In this document: piece by piece, positions 39,397 to 52,159 of the stretch | Position numbering within the stretch: position 1 is the stretch's first letter | Layout of the letters: each line of letters opens with the position of its first letter | Assembly (NCBI GenBank): GCA_003116875.1 | Contig: BCKT01000010.1 | Coordinates: forward strand, 372,001-436,000 | Length of the DNA: 64,000 nucleotides | Direction: 5' to 3' | Origin: Takashimella koratensis | Lineage: Eukaryota; Basidiomycota; Tremellomycetes; Trichosporonales; Tetragoniomycetaceae | Notes under the pieces: generated by a model | The model's database searches: none | Seen by the model: only the letters and a program-made list of their open reading frames with translations | What the model was told of the DNA's origin: nothing | Position numbers and translations under genes: made by a program

Positions 39397-41207
39397 TCAC
39401 TTCTTATCCCTCCTGGCGCGTCTCATCACGTCACGTCTCTTGATAGCCGCCTCCACCCCAATCCCACCAAACACCACGGCCACTCCAGCCCACTGTCCAT
39501 TTGTCAAACTATGTTCAAACAAGAACACACTGAGCAACATGGTAAACAGTTTCCTCGTTACTGTGACCATGACGAGTGTGAGACTTCCAAAGTGCTGGAT
39601 GGTCTCGAAGATGAACAATTGGCCTAGTCCACCGAGGAGCGCGTAGGCGAGGAGTGGAGCGAGGCAAGTTGGATGGGAGATGATGAACCGAATGGATTCG
39701 AGGAAAGCCGAAGAGGACAAGGTGAGTGGTTGGTGTGTAGTGAGTGGGGAGAAAAGAAGAGGTAGGTGGACCGGGAAAGGGAGGTGAGAGAGGAGAGAAA
39801 GTGGGTGGGTAGGGAGAGGAAGGAGCATAGCAGGGAGAAGGACCAGCTGAGTCATGCAGGACATGATGAACATCATTTGTTGGCCAGAGTAGGAAGGGTA
39901 CAGGGTGAAGATCTGGTCCTGGGTGGAGTTGGTGAGGCCGTCGATGATGAGGCTGCGAGCGAGCGAGCGAGCGCAGCGAAGCGACGCCAGGGAATACAGG
40001 TCAAGACAGGAGAGGCGGAAGAGGGCGGGAGGATATCGTGGTCAGCGCATACTCCATCCAAAACTAAACCGGGTCGCTCCACTTTACTTGTCCCGACCTG
40101 ACCCAGGCTCAAACTCACTTGACGAGCAACAACGTCAAACCCCAAAGACTATCCCCTCCTCCTCCTTTCTTCTTCTTCCCAGTGTTATCCGCAAACAGCA
40201 TAAACATGCTGATCCCAATCGTGACGAGCGAGACGACGATGTATTTGTGAGACGAGAATTTACGGCGGTAGAGGAGGACGTTGAGGATAAGGACCGGGAT
40301 GAGTTTGCACGACTGCGACCCAGATAGGAGGTGGTGGGTTGGCCGAGTGTGGGGGGCGGGGCGGTGGGGAGCGGAGGGAGATGAATGGATTAGCAAAGGT
40401 TTCAAGATGAGGAACGGAGGGGGAAGTTTGACGTTTGACATCTGACGTCTGAGCGACTGGGAGGACTTACTTTGCCAAGCACCATTGTCGGGTACGAGAT
40501 ATGCCTTAGACTCAAGAACCCAATGGGACCCGCGGTAGTCTGGAACAGGGAGACCTGGAGCAACAGTGCCGGGAGGGTTCGATACCACGGTGTCTTTTTC
40601 GACTGGCTTGAGGTAGTTTCCACGCTCTCCACCTTGTCCTGTTTCTTCTCTTTCACCTCGGACCCATTCTTCATCCCGTTGCTCCCATCACTCCTATCCC
40701 CTTTCCCAATCAACTCAGTCTTCTTGGTCGTCGTATCCTTGGCGCCAAACAACTGGTCAAGTCCAAGAACACGGCCCAATCCCTGCTTCGACACAGATCC
40801 CGACGAGGTGCAGCTCTTGACTAGGAGATAAGTCGCAGAGGCAATTGACGAAGCGACGGCTTGGGCGTAGTTGAGGAAAAGCGGGTTGGGGAATTTATCG
40901 CCTTTGTTATCTGCGTGTGGATGGAGAGATGGGAAGGGGGCAGATACTGTGACCTCGAAGGAGCTTGTCAGTGACTGGAGTGGAGAGGCGGAGTAACGCA
41001 GTGGAATGTAGGGGTGGGAAGTGGGAGGTGGGAGGTGAGAGGTGATCAGAGCGGGGTGAGAGTTGGGATGGGTAAGGTCATCGAGGGATTGGAGTGGAAG
41101 TAAACAGGTTGAGAACAGGATAACTCACGTCGTTCTTGTGCAATCGCCCAGAGTAAGAAAGCCGCATAAACGCCTGATACACAAACCGCGAGTCGAATCA
41201 GACCCAT
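39397..41207 (-). CDS. HUT1: UDP-galactose/nucleotide-sugar transporter, Hut1 (SLC35B) type
   Basis: Multi-pass transporter that imports UDP-sugar into the ER lumen. Exons from the start: 41129-41207, 40471-40946, 40119-40312 and 39397-39952 (434 residues). Family blocks: ICVSG-like opening [51 protein letters not shown] (the strongest SLC35B signature), [65 protein letters not shown] and [18 protein letters not shown] Lys/Ser-rich linker of about 60 residues ([20 protein letters not shown]) between the second and third segments is longer than in yeast Hut1. The C-terminus is basic but does not fit the strict KKXX rule. The gene is convergent with the Sur7-like gene. Confidence 0.88.
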
Positions 41208-41849
41208 CGTGACGACCAGAATCCTATCTCTCTCTCTCTCTTTCTCGGGCTGTCCGGTGTTCTCAAGTAAGGGTTGTTGATTTATGGTGTCGTTGGTTTT
41301 CTCAGGATGGTCAGAAGTCCTTACTGTCCTTGGATGCTGTACTGGTCGATGATATAGGTAGGAGCGGTTGGTGGTTGGTTGGTTGGTTGGGTTTGTGGAT
41401 GGAGATGGAGTGAACAACTTTTTGGGCGGGGTTTCCCTTTGTTCGACGTGTCGATTTAGAGTTTGGAGCCACGTGCTCAGCCGCCGGTCAGGAGGGGGAA
41501 GGGGATCCAGCTGGGATACAGGTGGCAGGCGACTGGCAACTGGCCTTGGCGTCTAGACACAAGACCAACTCGTGCAACATAGCAGTAGTGACGGAGCGAT
41601 AGAACTACAGGATAACATACAGGACAGTGCAGTCGTCATGGGATACAAAAAAAGTACTTGTCAAGGTGATGTACTGTACATAATTACTTGTACAGGACAA
41701 CGATGTCTCCAAGCAAGCGATAAGCGGTAAGCGATACAGTCAATACAGTCAATACAACGACCTCTCTCTTCGCTGGGATCCTAATGGATGCGCCTCGCTT
41801 CCCACCTCTCACCTCGCACCTCTCGGTTCGTTCGAGGTGCCCTCAGCGC
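41208..41849. other. HUT1 promoter and Sec14-like terminator
   Basis: About 640 bases between two minus-strand genes, with no coding exon. It has a CT dinucleotide run at about 41226-41243 and a GATACAGTCAATACAGTCAAT direct repeat near 41732-41754. The right half should hold the terminator of the Sec14-like gene. Confidence 0.4.
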
Positions 41850-44800
41850 TCAGATCCCCAATACGACCCTCACCGATTCCATCCCCACCGCCTCCAACAA
41901 ACCACCTACCAACCTCGTCCATGTTCCACGGAGGACCAAGAAACCAACGACCATCCACACCCATTCTCCTTCTTTACTGTACCTATTCACTCCTGATCCG
42001 TACCCATACTTCCCCATCTCCCCTCTCCCTCTCCCTTTCCCTCTCCCTCTTCCCATCCCTGTCCCATCTCGTCCTTCCCTCGACCCACCACTTTCCCCAC
42101 CCAATCCTTCAGCAGGGTTTCTCGCTTCCTTCTCCCACTCCCGCCCCCTCTCACTATCACCTCCACCTCCACCCCTACCTAGCCTATTCAACCCCAACGC
42201 ACGCTCAAACGTATCTCTCCACGCTTGCAACCTCAACGTGAAGAGGAACAACAAAGTCTTGACCAAATCCCTCTTCCGATTCCTAGCGTATCGGGGTCGG
42301 ATGGCGTATCCTCGACCGCCAGGGAACGGGTCGGGGACGAGGACTGCGGGATAGCCAAACCATGGGTTTGCCGAGGAGTACAACGGGATCAACGCGCCTC
42401 CCGTTGTTTCGACACCTGTCCCTGTCCCGGTCTCGTCACAGCCTTGGTCGTCCTCGGCCACTGCCAACGCGGACTGATTCGGCTCAGCGTGTGGCGTGAC
42501 GGATGTGTCAAGAGCTCTTGGAGTGACAGACTCTGCGAGTCGAGGTAGTGAAGACGACGTTCGAGGGTCTGGAACGTGCGCGTACATCTCGAGACCCTTG
42601 GCATGATGTTCTTGCAGCTGGTGCGAATATGTCCTTGCGCTCGGTCCGTCTTCCTGCTTGCTGGTGGGTATATGCAGTCTCAATTCCGGTCTCGATCGTC
42701 GTTCTGCAACCGTCTGTCGTCCTTCCCCATTCCCCGCCTCTCCTTCTCCATCTCCTTCCGAACAAGGGTTCGGTCTCCCACTTGCCCGTTTCTTGAACAA
42801 CGCCGAAATAAACGCCGCTCTCGCGTTCTGCGCAGTGACCGGCTCTTCATCCTCCGAGTCCGAGAGCAGGTCTCGATGCGCCAACCTCGACGGGGAGAGG
42901 TACAGATGGAAGTTGGATAAACTCTTTATTCTTTGAATCGGGGAAGCAGGTCCACTGGACTCGGGTTGGTCTCGGTTATCGACCCGCCCGCTTCCTCGAT
43001 GAGAGGAGTTTGTCGCTTGGCCGAATTCTTCGTCGAAGGGCGATCGATCACTAGGTGAGACTTGCGCCAATTTCTCATTCACCATCTCCAGTCCCGCCGC
43101 ATCTGGTCCGCTACCTCCCAGACCCATGGTTGCTGTTGGCGCGGGTCTCGACGGAGGTGGGAGCGGCACCAATCCCGTCGCTTCTCGACTCCTCGTCATC
43201 GCCAACCGCGAACCGAGTCCGTGTATACCCAGCCCATTGGCCAAATTATGACCATTAACGAAACTCTGCGACCGCGTGATAGCACGGCTACTCGATGGCG
43301 AGTTATGAGCGGTGTAATAGATATCTGCTATAGAGACTGCCGATGGTACCCGAGAAGGTTGGCGAGATGGGCGACGAGACGGATGACGAGACGGTTGACG
43401 AGAGGGCGCAGCCGAGGCAGGGAGGTTGGAGTAGCGGTGGAGGACAGGGTTGTGGTCGGCTTTGAAAACGTAGGGCTCGGTCCCGCCGTAGGCTGAGGGT
43501 TGAGTCAGGATTCATAGCCAGGTGTTGTGGAGCTTTTGGAAGATTACAAAGGCATGTAAGTCAAACTTACCTTTTGGCCAGTGGTCGAGATCAAACACCG
43601 TAGCTAGATCGTTTTTGCTCTCCAGGAATGCGACCTTCTCCAGTGCCGAGCGGGGTAAAACACGCTTGACGACGCTATTCCACATGACTCGATGCGACCA
43701 CCCGGCATTGACCACGAAGACCGCCTCGAAGATCCCTGGAAAGTTGTTATGCCCAACAGAGAACAGAGTCGGGAGGAGTTCCACTTCCTACACATTCAGC
43801 AACTCCCCTTTTACTTCAACTCACCATATTTCTATAGCCTGCTCCTTCTGCATCAATCAGGAGTAAACACCCTTCCCCTCCGTACCCTCTACACTTCCGC
43901 CTGTGCCCACCGCTCCCCCACGCGGAACCGCGCCACCAGTCTCTTAGAATCCGGCGGACCATCTCGAGCGCCCACCACACCCATTCCTTCATATCGTCTA
44001 GCCCACCAGACTCGTCCCGCACCACCTCACGCAGCGTGAGGACGGCAACAGGGCGCCCGAGGCGGTCCGTGAAGCGGGGTAAAGGCAGGAAGAAGAAGAG
44101 TGGGGATTGAGCATAGGGGAGAGACGAAGGGATGGGGCGGTGTAGGTTGAGAGCGAGACGATGGGTAAGGGCGGATAACAGGAACGCATGCGCTTTGTCC
44201 GGGTCGTATCGGTTCCTCTAAAGACATGTGGGTTAGCCAGCTACATAATCCCATGAATCGAAGGAAAAAGCCACGATTTGACCCGTAACGTGAACCGCAA
44301 ACTTCGACCCACCCTTAGAGCACGCCAGATACTATCTCTATCCTTGACCCACTCCGCAACCCCTTCCCTTGTCTCCATATCCCACCCTTCTTGCGCCTGC
44401 AGCTCCTCCACATCATCTTGCAATTCGCACTCGGCTTGTTCTACGAGCGGGAGGTAGTCTTGGAATTCTTGGCGATGGCGCTGGAAGACCTGCTCGTGCG
44501 CCGGCAGGGTGGAGATGTCTTTGACAGGCATTAGGGCGGTAGGGGGATGAGGCGGCGGGGCTCGGTGAGGGTGAAGTAGGAATGAAGAGGGCAGAGGGGA
44601 GAGAGCGAGAGCGTCAGAGAGCGGCGATGAGGAAAAGCAACGGTAGACTTGGAGGGGATAGTATCCACAGATGAGGTAACCGGTCAACAGACGGGCCGGA
44701 GGTGACGAGGTAGCCGGAGACGTGCTGGTGCTCGTGATGCCGTGCTCGCCAGCAAGGGCGTCTAGGCCATCGAGGTGGTCACTAGGGTCGAAGTGGTGAC

Positions 44801-44921
44801 TAGAACTATGGATATGAAGAGAACGAGAGAGTAGAGGTGAGAGATGATTGAGATGACTCTGACTGATGAATAAAGTTGAACAGCCACCGAGACCATGGTC
44901 TGCTGCGTTGGAGTCGTTCAT
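41850..44921 (-). CDS. Sec14-like (CRAL-TRIO) protein with long disordered C-terminal extension
   Basis: Exons from the start: 44313-44921, 43825-44217, 43571-43787 and 41850-43492 (953 residues). A start at 44531 (MPVKDISTLPAHEQ) would give 823 residues; the first 130 are low-complexity and may be leader. The lipid-transfer core spans exons 1-3: RRNRYDPDKAHAFLLSALTH (CRAL-TRIO N-terminal helix region), LGRPVAVLTLREVVRD, EGCLLLIDAEGAGYRNMEVE, HNNFPGIFEAVFVVNAGW, and VLPRSALEKVAFLESKNDL. Exon 4 adds about 540 residues: a PSRQPSRHPSRRPSRQPSR tandem, acidic and Ser-rich stretches, then a hydrophobic/aromatic NPWFGYPAVLVPDPFPGG block and LRLQAWRDTFERAL. The core should bind phosphatidylinositol or related lipids. 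The extension is not one I recognise. The promoter is shared with the DnaJ gene (211 bases). Confidence 0.8.
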
Positions 44922-45132
44922 TACCCGGTGATTGTAATTAGGATTGGGATTAGGAATGACTAATGACCACCCCGAACTAGATTAGACTTTCCCTGATTCT
45001 TGAATTAGATTCTGCTGACGCAACCCTAATCGCGTGGTTGCCACCTGCACACTCGACCTCCACGTCCAACACTCGTCCATTGATTTTCACCACCTCCTAA
45101 CCTCACCACCCAACTCAATCTTGCTCTCAACG

Positions 45133-47016
45133 ATGCTGCCGTGTACGATCCTCTGGACACTCTCGCTCCTCGTTCTCACTGGCTGTCTGGCGGCCGAGTC
45201 GTTCTACAGCGTCCTGGGCGGTGAGTCTGCGCGCCCAATTTGCTATTTCTAGTCGCCATGTCGGCAGGCGAGGGGAGAGGGAATTTTATCTCGGATGATA
45301 GGTGCTGATGCTTGACGAATACAGTGAAGAAGGACGCATCAGAAGCAGAGCTCAAGAAAGCATACCGAGTAAGTACAGTGAAAAGTGGTTCAGCAGCTTT
45401 GAGGTGCTTACCATCGTGTCCAGAAATTGAGCAAAAAGTTGCATCCCGATTTGAACCCGGACGAAGCGGCACACGATAGATTCATAGAAGTGTCTAGAGG
45501 TGGGTTCGGCTCCGGCTGACTCTAGCACTGGTATAGAGCTTCTGATGATTGTCTGTTCTAACATTGATCGCAGCATACGAGATCTTGTCTGATAGCGAAG
45601 TGAGTCGTCCTTCTTCCTCACCTGGGGATTACCGCTGACCAGGGTTCCTGCAGACGCGCTCAATATACGACCGACATGGGGAAGAGGGATTGAAGCGACA
45701 CGAGGCGCAGAAGCAAGGTGGAGGACACAACCCCAACGACATCTTTTCTCGTTTCTTTGGCGGTGAGCAAGGCTGATGTCGAGGCTAGTGATGGTGCTGA
45801 CAAGGCTCAGGTGGAGGACAACAGGAACAAAGGGGCCCATCACTCATCACCAACCTCGAAGTCAGCTTGGCGGACATGTACACTGGCCGCACAGTCGAGG
45901 TGAGTTCGGGTCGCTTTAGACTTTAGTTTCATCGATGGCTTGACAAGTTGGGCTACGATATGATTGCATGCATAACTAACCTTGGTTCAGTTCGAGGTAC
46001 CGCGACGTATCATCTGTACCCATTGTCACGGGTCTGGCGCGTACTCTGATGCCGATATCCACGATTGCACCCATTGTGGTGGGCAGGGTATGATCGTCCA
46101 GCGACACCAGGTCTTCCCCGGAATGTTCACAAACGTTCAAATGCAGTGAGTACCTATCCCTGCTTCCCCACTCTTCGTCCTTGACCTCTACTCTCACTCT
46201 CGACCCTCTTTCCCCTCCGTGCTATACTGACCCACACGCAGATGCCCACACTGCAAAGGCGCCGGACAACGGATAGCTCGTCAATGTCCTCTCTGCCACT
46301 CTGCGAAAACCATTCAATCGCAAAACACACTAGCGGTCCATATCCCTGCCGGCGCACCAGAAGGTTTCGAGGAGGTCTTCCATGGAGAAGCGGACGAGAG
46401 CGTGGACTGGGACCATAATGGGGACGTGATTGTTCGAGTGAGGAGTAGGAGTATGGATGGAGAAGGGGAAGGGTGGGGGAGGAAGGAGTCGGGAATTGTA
46501 GGCAGGGTTACACTGGGCGTTGCAGAGGTCAGTACGAGCCTGGATCTGGGTCTGGCGAGATGGGTTTAAAAGTGTAATGGAAAGAACGGGAAAGACTGAC
46601 TCGATTGTGTTCAGGCATTACTTGGGTTCGAGCGCAACTTGACACACCTCGACGGAAGAGTGATCAACCTCAATCGCAAGGGTACGACCCAACCGGGCGA
46701 AGTGGAGGTCATCGAGGGCGAGGGCGTAAGTCTATCCCATCTTATCTGAATAGTCTTGAAGAGTCTTAAAGGTATCAGCTCGCTGACGTGCTTTATTCAG
46801 ATGCCACCGTACGCCGACGTGCTCCAGGGTGACATGTACATCGAGTACAGCGTAGTCATGCCTACTGTCGTCTCGGACTCTACACGGAAAAGTAAGTACT
46901 GAAAGTCTCTCGCCCGGGTCTGCATATAGCATGTAGAGGTAATGTTGCTAATGCCGTCTGGTTGTAGAGCTTGTTGAGGCGTTTGGGAAAGGTGGTTCGT
47001 TCAGAGACGAACTGTA
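45133..47016 (+). CDS. SCJ1: ER-lumenal DnaJ chaperone, Scj1/ERdj3 type
   Basis: J-domain co-chaperone of the ER Hsp70 (Kar2/BiP). Eleven exons: 45133-45220, 45325-45368, 45424-45499, 45574-45599, 45654-45762, 45811-45899, 45991-46145, 46242-46527, 46615-46735, 46801-46891 and 46968-47016 (377 residues). The signal peptide is MLPCTILWTLSLLVLTGCLA. The J domain has FYSVLGVKKDASEAELKKAY, the HPD motif in KKLHPDLNPDE and AYEILSDSETRSIYDRHGEE. A Gly-rich linker leads to the client-binding domain with four zinc-binding repeats, CTHCHGSG, CTHCGGQG, CPHCKGAG and CPLCHSAK. The protein ends SFRDEL, an ER retrieval signal. It is diagnostic of an ER-lumenal J protein and pairs with the RDEL of the glucosidase II beta subunit in this window. 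Confidence 0.93.
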
Positions 47017-47355
47017 GTGGTCGTGTCCCCCAGCTCGGTAGGATGTAGGTTGGTTGGGCTGTCGAGTGAGGCGAGAGGACCTGAGTCGTCGATTAGATCA
47101 ATAGGAGCTTGTCGGTTGGATCTATCTGAGAGAGTAGACGATTCACCAAGATCTCAAGGGGTCCCATTTCTTGATGCATATCAAATATCATATATCTCCT
47201 CCAGCCAATCGAAGAGACAAAGTCGTAAAGTCTTGTTCCATACTTGTGAACCCGTATATAGTTATTCAATATCAATATCAATACCTGGTCGGTGATCATG
47301 TTCGCTAAACTAGTATACCTCCTCCTTTGACACTTTTCAAACCTGGACCATTTGC
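47017..47355. other. convergent intergenic region
   Basis: About 340 bases between the stops of the DnaJ and TMEM16-like genes. I see no gene. An AATATCAATATCAAT direct repeat lies near 47266-47281. Confidence 0.45.
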
Positions 47356-50300
47356 CTAATCCGCCTTGACCAACCTCCCAATCTCTCTTGCACCTTCTTC
47401 ACCACCATTCCAGAACCCTTTCCCTGCCAAATCATCTTGGTAAAACTTTCTCTCCCCTTTCACCTTGACCTCCTTCTCACTCTCCCCATTTGCTCCACCC
47501 ACATTTCCCTCTCTCAGCCTCTGCACCTCCCTCTCTTCTTCGCTTCCGCGCCACAGTACCCTCTCGACAACGGTATCCACTACCCATCGGAGAACGAGGT
47601 ACCCGTGACTCGCGGCGAGCGCTACCGCGGCTAACGGAATCAAGAGCGGGAGAACGGTTTGAGCCGTCGGGGACGCATCGTAGGTCGATAAGATGTGGGC
47701 GAGGTGTTGAGAGCCAGGGTAAAGAGGGACGTTGGGGTTGGGGGATTGCCCAGAGGCCGCGAGAGAGGCATGAGGACGGAATAGGTAGATCAGGGTCGAG
47801 CTCGTCACCGCGCCAAGCCACGAGATGACGCTCTGGTCGGGTTAGCAAATCTCTCTCGCAAGTATCTCAAATCCGAGCCGATTGACAGAGATGAACACGA
47901 CGCAGAATTCGTAGAGGAGGAGAGTCGTTTTGAGGATCTGATGAAGTAGGGAGATGCAAACTCACCATGGTGTCCAACCACGACCCGATAGTCTCAACAC
48001 GATCACCCACGGGCCTTCGGACATGCTTGCAAATCTTGAGCGCGTCGGTCCGGAGTTCAAAGTAGTTGTTAAGCAAGGCAAAGACAGGTGCAAGTGGCCA
48101 GACGATGCTCCAAACTGTTACGTAGCCAAATTGAGTCACCATCTCGGCGTAGTCGGCTAAAGCTTGTTAGTCGATGTTACAGCGATAGGCAACGAATTTC
48201 ACAGAGGTAGGAGCTGGAATACAGGAGGTGCCAAGCGCTTCTTAACAAGCAGTGGCCGTCGACCACTATTACTAGTGGTACACAGCTGTTTTTCAAGTCC
48301 AAGGTTACTCACTAAAAGTGTTATATTCCGGCAAGGCCAACTCCCTCTCGACCTTGTCCAAAAACCTCTTCTCAACATCCGCGGCCGTCGCAGCGGGTTT
48401 ATCCGCCTCACTCGGTGCGTTCCGTTTCTGAATCGCACCCTTGACTGTAGTCTTGCCCGATCGCCAGTCGTTAATGAATCGTAGGATGAAGGGGAGTCCC
48501 GTCTCGAGGAACGTGTTAACCACTGCAAGAGTTCAAGAGTCAGCAAGACAAGCGATGGAGTCAGTTAGCTATCCTCGCCGCTGACCTTGGTTGGTGACGG
48601 TATCTGTGATTAGGGGCAGAATGTCAATTAAAACTCCTCAAAGGACCTCAGAACAGATAAACAGTAACAAGGGAGACAACTCACAAGCGAAGAGCTGCGT
48701 CTTGAGTCGATCGGCTTTGATGTGGTGCTGGTGCTCCGCGTTCATCCTAGGTCCCAGTCCCGCCTTCTCCGCACTTCCAGCTACTTTGAGGCCCTGAAAC
48801 GATGCGAGTCGGTTCTGAACGTGGCTCATGATGTGTGGACCGAACGGGACGTAGACGTAGCTGTGGGAATCAGTAGCTGCAAATAACGAGAAGTCACAGT
48901 GAAGACGCCGGGGTAGATGAACATGGGAAGTGGTGAATATGAACACTCACGCGGAGAGGAAGAGACCAAGGTAGGCGACGATCGCGTTCATCGCGCTATA
49001 GATAGCATCAAGTTAGCTTTGTGGTTGAGAGCTCGCAGCTGAAGCGTGAGCCACGTACAAAGTCTTGGCGGTCAAGCTCTTCTCAGCCCCGATTGGTGTC
49101 GGGTGGTCTTCCCATTTCACAAGGCGGCCGCTCATTGCGTTGAACAAGGAGACGATCTGGGGTACGATGATCGCGAAGAGCGCGGTGGGTATGAGGGGCT
49201 AGTACTCGGTCAGTACTAGGGGTTGACCAACTCGAGGCGTCACCGCTTCTCTTTTTCGTCGAAGCACTACTCCAGTCGACACTCACGACGACCTGTTTCC
49301 CAAACCCATCGTACACCTGGGTCACAAACGCCTCTAACACAAAGATCCCCATAAGCACTACCCCCAACGTTGCTCCACACAGTACAATGATAGGGGCTGA
49401 CACTGCTACTTTCACATCTCTCTTCAACTCATCTCCTGCCCTGACCGCATCCGTTACGCTTAGATCGCCTCTCTGATGTTTATCCAACCCCTGATTGGCG
49501 ACGTACTCGGGCCGAAGGCGACCGACAGCGACGGACTCGCACCCGCGCGTCCCCCAGCGAACGGCGAGTTTGCGTTCTCGGACCCGCCAGAAGGCGATGA
49601 AGATTGTCGAGTAGAGAGAGAGCACCAGAGCGTAGAGCGGTTGGTAAGAGTCCGCAGGGGTCAGGAAGTAGATGAGCACGGAGACGAGGGTGAGAGGGAG
49701 GAGAGAGAGGGTGTAGCTGGTTAGGAAGGAGAAGTAGAGGTGGACGGGTGGGGATTGCTACGTGGGGGTGAAGTCGATCAGCATCGACCGTTTCTTTACA
49801 CTTCAGGCCGTATCACCTGGGAGCCATGGATCAAGGGTGTCTTTGTGACCTCGCTTGCTTTGCAAGCTCCGTGCACTCACATGCTCGCCCAACCCATCAT
49901 CAGCCCCCTCGAGGCCCTTCAAGAGCCCCATCCTCCAATCGCCCATTGTCCACCTCTCCAACCAGGCTTTATCGTCCTCTTCGTCATGCAGGGCTGCGAT
50001 CGACTTGACACGGCTCCATTTCCCGCGGCCGGGGGTGATGCCGAGCCCGTCTTGGATAGGAGGGGCGGTGAGGAGGTCGTAGAGAAGTCGAAGGCGGGTA
50101 GCGGGTGAGGCGACGGCGGGGATTGGGTGAAGAGGGAGACCGTGGGATCGGTCCAGACGACTGAGATAGTTAGCTGGTTTAAAGGGAAACGATCGACAGG
50201 TAAAGGTTAGGAGAGAGGGATGTTGGATCAAGGCCGTCTAGGTTTGAACTCGGCTTACCGTTCCCACTCGACTAGCTCTTGAACTTTCCCCTCGCTGGCA

Positions 50301-50650
50301 CCTACGAACACCCAAATTTCTTCTTTCCCCTTCCCGCTTCTCCCTGCCTTTGTCGCGACTCTCAAGCCTGCACCTTCGAGCGCTCTCAACAACTCCTCGT
50401 ACCCTTCCTTGACCTCTTTCTCGCCCGCCTTCCTATCCGCAGGTTTAGGTCCGAGGGCAATAGAGAAGGGAATCACGAGGTCCACGTGGAACGGGTTACA
50501 TGCGGGTTCGTGAGACGTGGAGGTAAGGGAAGTGGTGAGCGAGGTGGACCGGGTAGAGATGGGTGGACCAGGAGCGGTCGAAGAAGATGGAGGTTCAGGT
50601 TGAGTAGACATCGATCGGGTCACTCGTTTTGGTGTCGACGGGTCTGTCAT
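47356..50650 (-). CDS. IST2: TMEM16/anoctamin-family protein, Ist2-like
   Basis: Membrane protein of the family that includes lipid scramblases and ion channels. Yeast Ist2 tethers the ER to the plasma membrane. Eleven exons from the start: 50259-50650, 49881-50160, 49287-49757, 49059-49198, 48951-48995, 48685-48860, 48586-48603, 48313-48522, 47966-48156, 47887-47937 and 47356-47832 (816 residues). The N-terminus is Ser/Thr/Pro-rich, followed by an anoctamin dimerisation-like domain. Membrane segments include YFSFLTSYTLSLLPLTLVSV, LVLSLYSTIFIAFWRVRERK, APIIVLCGATLGVVLMGIFV and VWSIVWPLAPVFALLNNYFE. The signature LNNYFELRTDALKICKHVRR and TDYAEMVTQFGYV are typical of the family. One exon is only 18 bases (48586-48603). 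The intron after 47887 has a weak donor, GTCAAT. The short C-terminal tail has a basic patch but lacks the long linker of yeast Ist2. Confidence 0.88.
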
Positions 50651-50937
50651 GGGTGAGTAACAGGATGGACCAGATCAATTCGGGACTGGTGACGGGTGGT
50701 GGTGGTGGTGGTGTGGTGGTGGTGGTGAAAGGAATGATGCTATTTACGGCTGCGGGTAGGAGGAGATTACCATGCACCGTGGACAAGACCAAGAACGATG
50801 CGGCTATGACGTTTGGCGCTAACTCGTGGGTGGTCCATTTGTGGCGTGGCGGTGGAGCCGTGGCGATTGATTGGCAGATACGGGCATTGGTGCATTTGTC
50901 AACGTGGAAAAGAAGAGAGTAACTGTTAACCCTTCCC

Positions 50938-50962
50938 AAGTCTCAAGTCTCAAGTCTCAAGT
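50938..50962 (+). repeat. TCTCAAG heptamer repeat
   Basis: The unit TCTCAAG occurs three or more times in tandem, then once more after a change (GTCCACTCAAG). It is a short tandem repeat in a promoter region. Confidence 0.7.
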
Positions 50963-51764
50963 CCACTCAAGACGACCCCAGTCTCAAACTACTCCACGAC
51001 AGAATAGCGATCACTTAGCAGCTTGACCCTCCCGTGTAACCCTGAGAGAAGCCGTTGTCGACACATGCTGCCTTTCAAATTGAACGACTGCGTCCATCGA
51101 AACGGACTCCTTCGTGGCTCTAGCCGTCAAGATTGGATCGGCTCCTTGAGCCTGTCAGTCGTGCCGGTTCCTCCAGAGGACCACGGAACAGGTATCCAGA
51201 CACTTCATGGTACTCGGTATCGTGTGTTGGGACGGTTCCCCAACTGTCCCCCAGACAACCAGCACGTTCAACAACATTAATGACCAACTCCACTACTCCC
51301 ATACCCACTGTCCCGCGTCATACCGTCTCACGTACTCTCGCCCCCGGAAATTCAGAACGTCCTTTGAGACCCCCTTCCCGCACCATTGCACTCCTAGGCT
51401 CCCAGGGGCTAAGGGAGGCCGGGTTGAAAGGATGTCCGTCTCTTACATGTCGCGGAGCTGCGACCGTGCGTTTCTTTCGTGAAAGCAAGTAAGCTTACCC
51501 CGGTGACGGGGGTGAGAGATGAGCGGGTAGGGCATTGTGATACCATCGACAGGGTGAGTAGGCAAGGGAAGGTAAGGGATGGGGGTAAAGCACGTCCATT
51601 ATCTTCGATTGTGATTATCGGAAAGGATCCCTCCCGTGTAAGTGTATGTGAGTGTAAGTGTAAGGAAAGACCGAACACTCACAAGGGGTTGAAAGGCAAA
51701 GGTGTGTTGGTCGTCCTGGAGTTGGGGCGAAAGGAGAGTCCGGCGAATCGGTGGGATCTGCCAG

Positions 51765-51808
51765 GAGAGATGGAGGGAGATGGAGGGAGATGGAGGGAGA
51801 TGGAGGGG
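51765..51808 (+). repeat. AGATGGAGGG decamer repeat (4 units)
   Basis: The decamer AGATGGAGGG occurs four times in direct tandem, with the last copy slightly changed. It is purine-only on the + strand, so it could form a triplex or slip during replication. Confidence 0.8.
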
Positions 51809-52159
51809 ACTGGACGGAGGCGTGGGGGGGCGGAGGGGAGTACAAAATGGAGCTAAATCAAAGGCGGTTGAGGAAATCACGACTCCCCCACATCCCTACG
51901 TCGTCACTTCACCCCGCTCGCATCCCTTACGCTCCCAGTCTCGCCTCGCATCTTGGACCAACTGTATCATCACTCAAACTCTGACAACCGACCTTACCTG
52001 ATCCCAACTTGTCTCACTCACCAGCTAGCTACCTAGCTTTCCCGCCAATCTTGATTCCTACTTTCCTCCTCGTCCATAACCACAGCTCAGGCAGACTATC
52101 CACCCTGTTCTGCTAGCTCGACCTCATCAATTTACCTACCAATTCGAACAGTCACAACC

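Larger units (their letters stand above)
50651..52159. other. divergent promoter region with simple repeats
   Basis: About 1.5 kb between the Ist2-like gene and the putative eIF4E-binding protein gene. No convincing exon. It has GGT repeats (about 50694-50730), TCTCAAG heptamer repeats (about 50938-50962) and AGATGGAGGG decamers (about 51765-51808). The last 300 bases are C/T-rich with CACC and CTCG tracts and probably form the 5' leader of the + strand gene. Confidence 0.45.

Noticed and set aside
39397..39410. KKXX-type ER retrieval signal at the end of the Hut1-type transporter
   Set aside because: The protein ends RRDKK; the lysines are at the last two positions, not at -3 and -4.
41788..42936. 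Plus-strand frames rich in Pro, Ser and Leu
   Set aside because: Complement of the long last exon of the Sec14-like gene.
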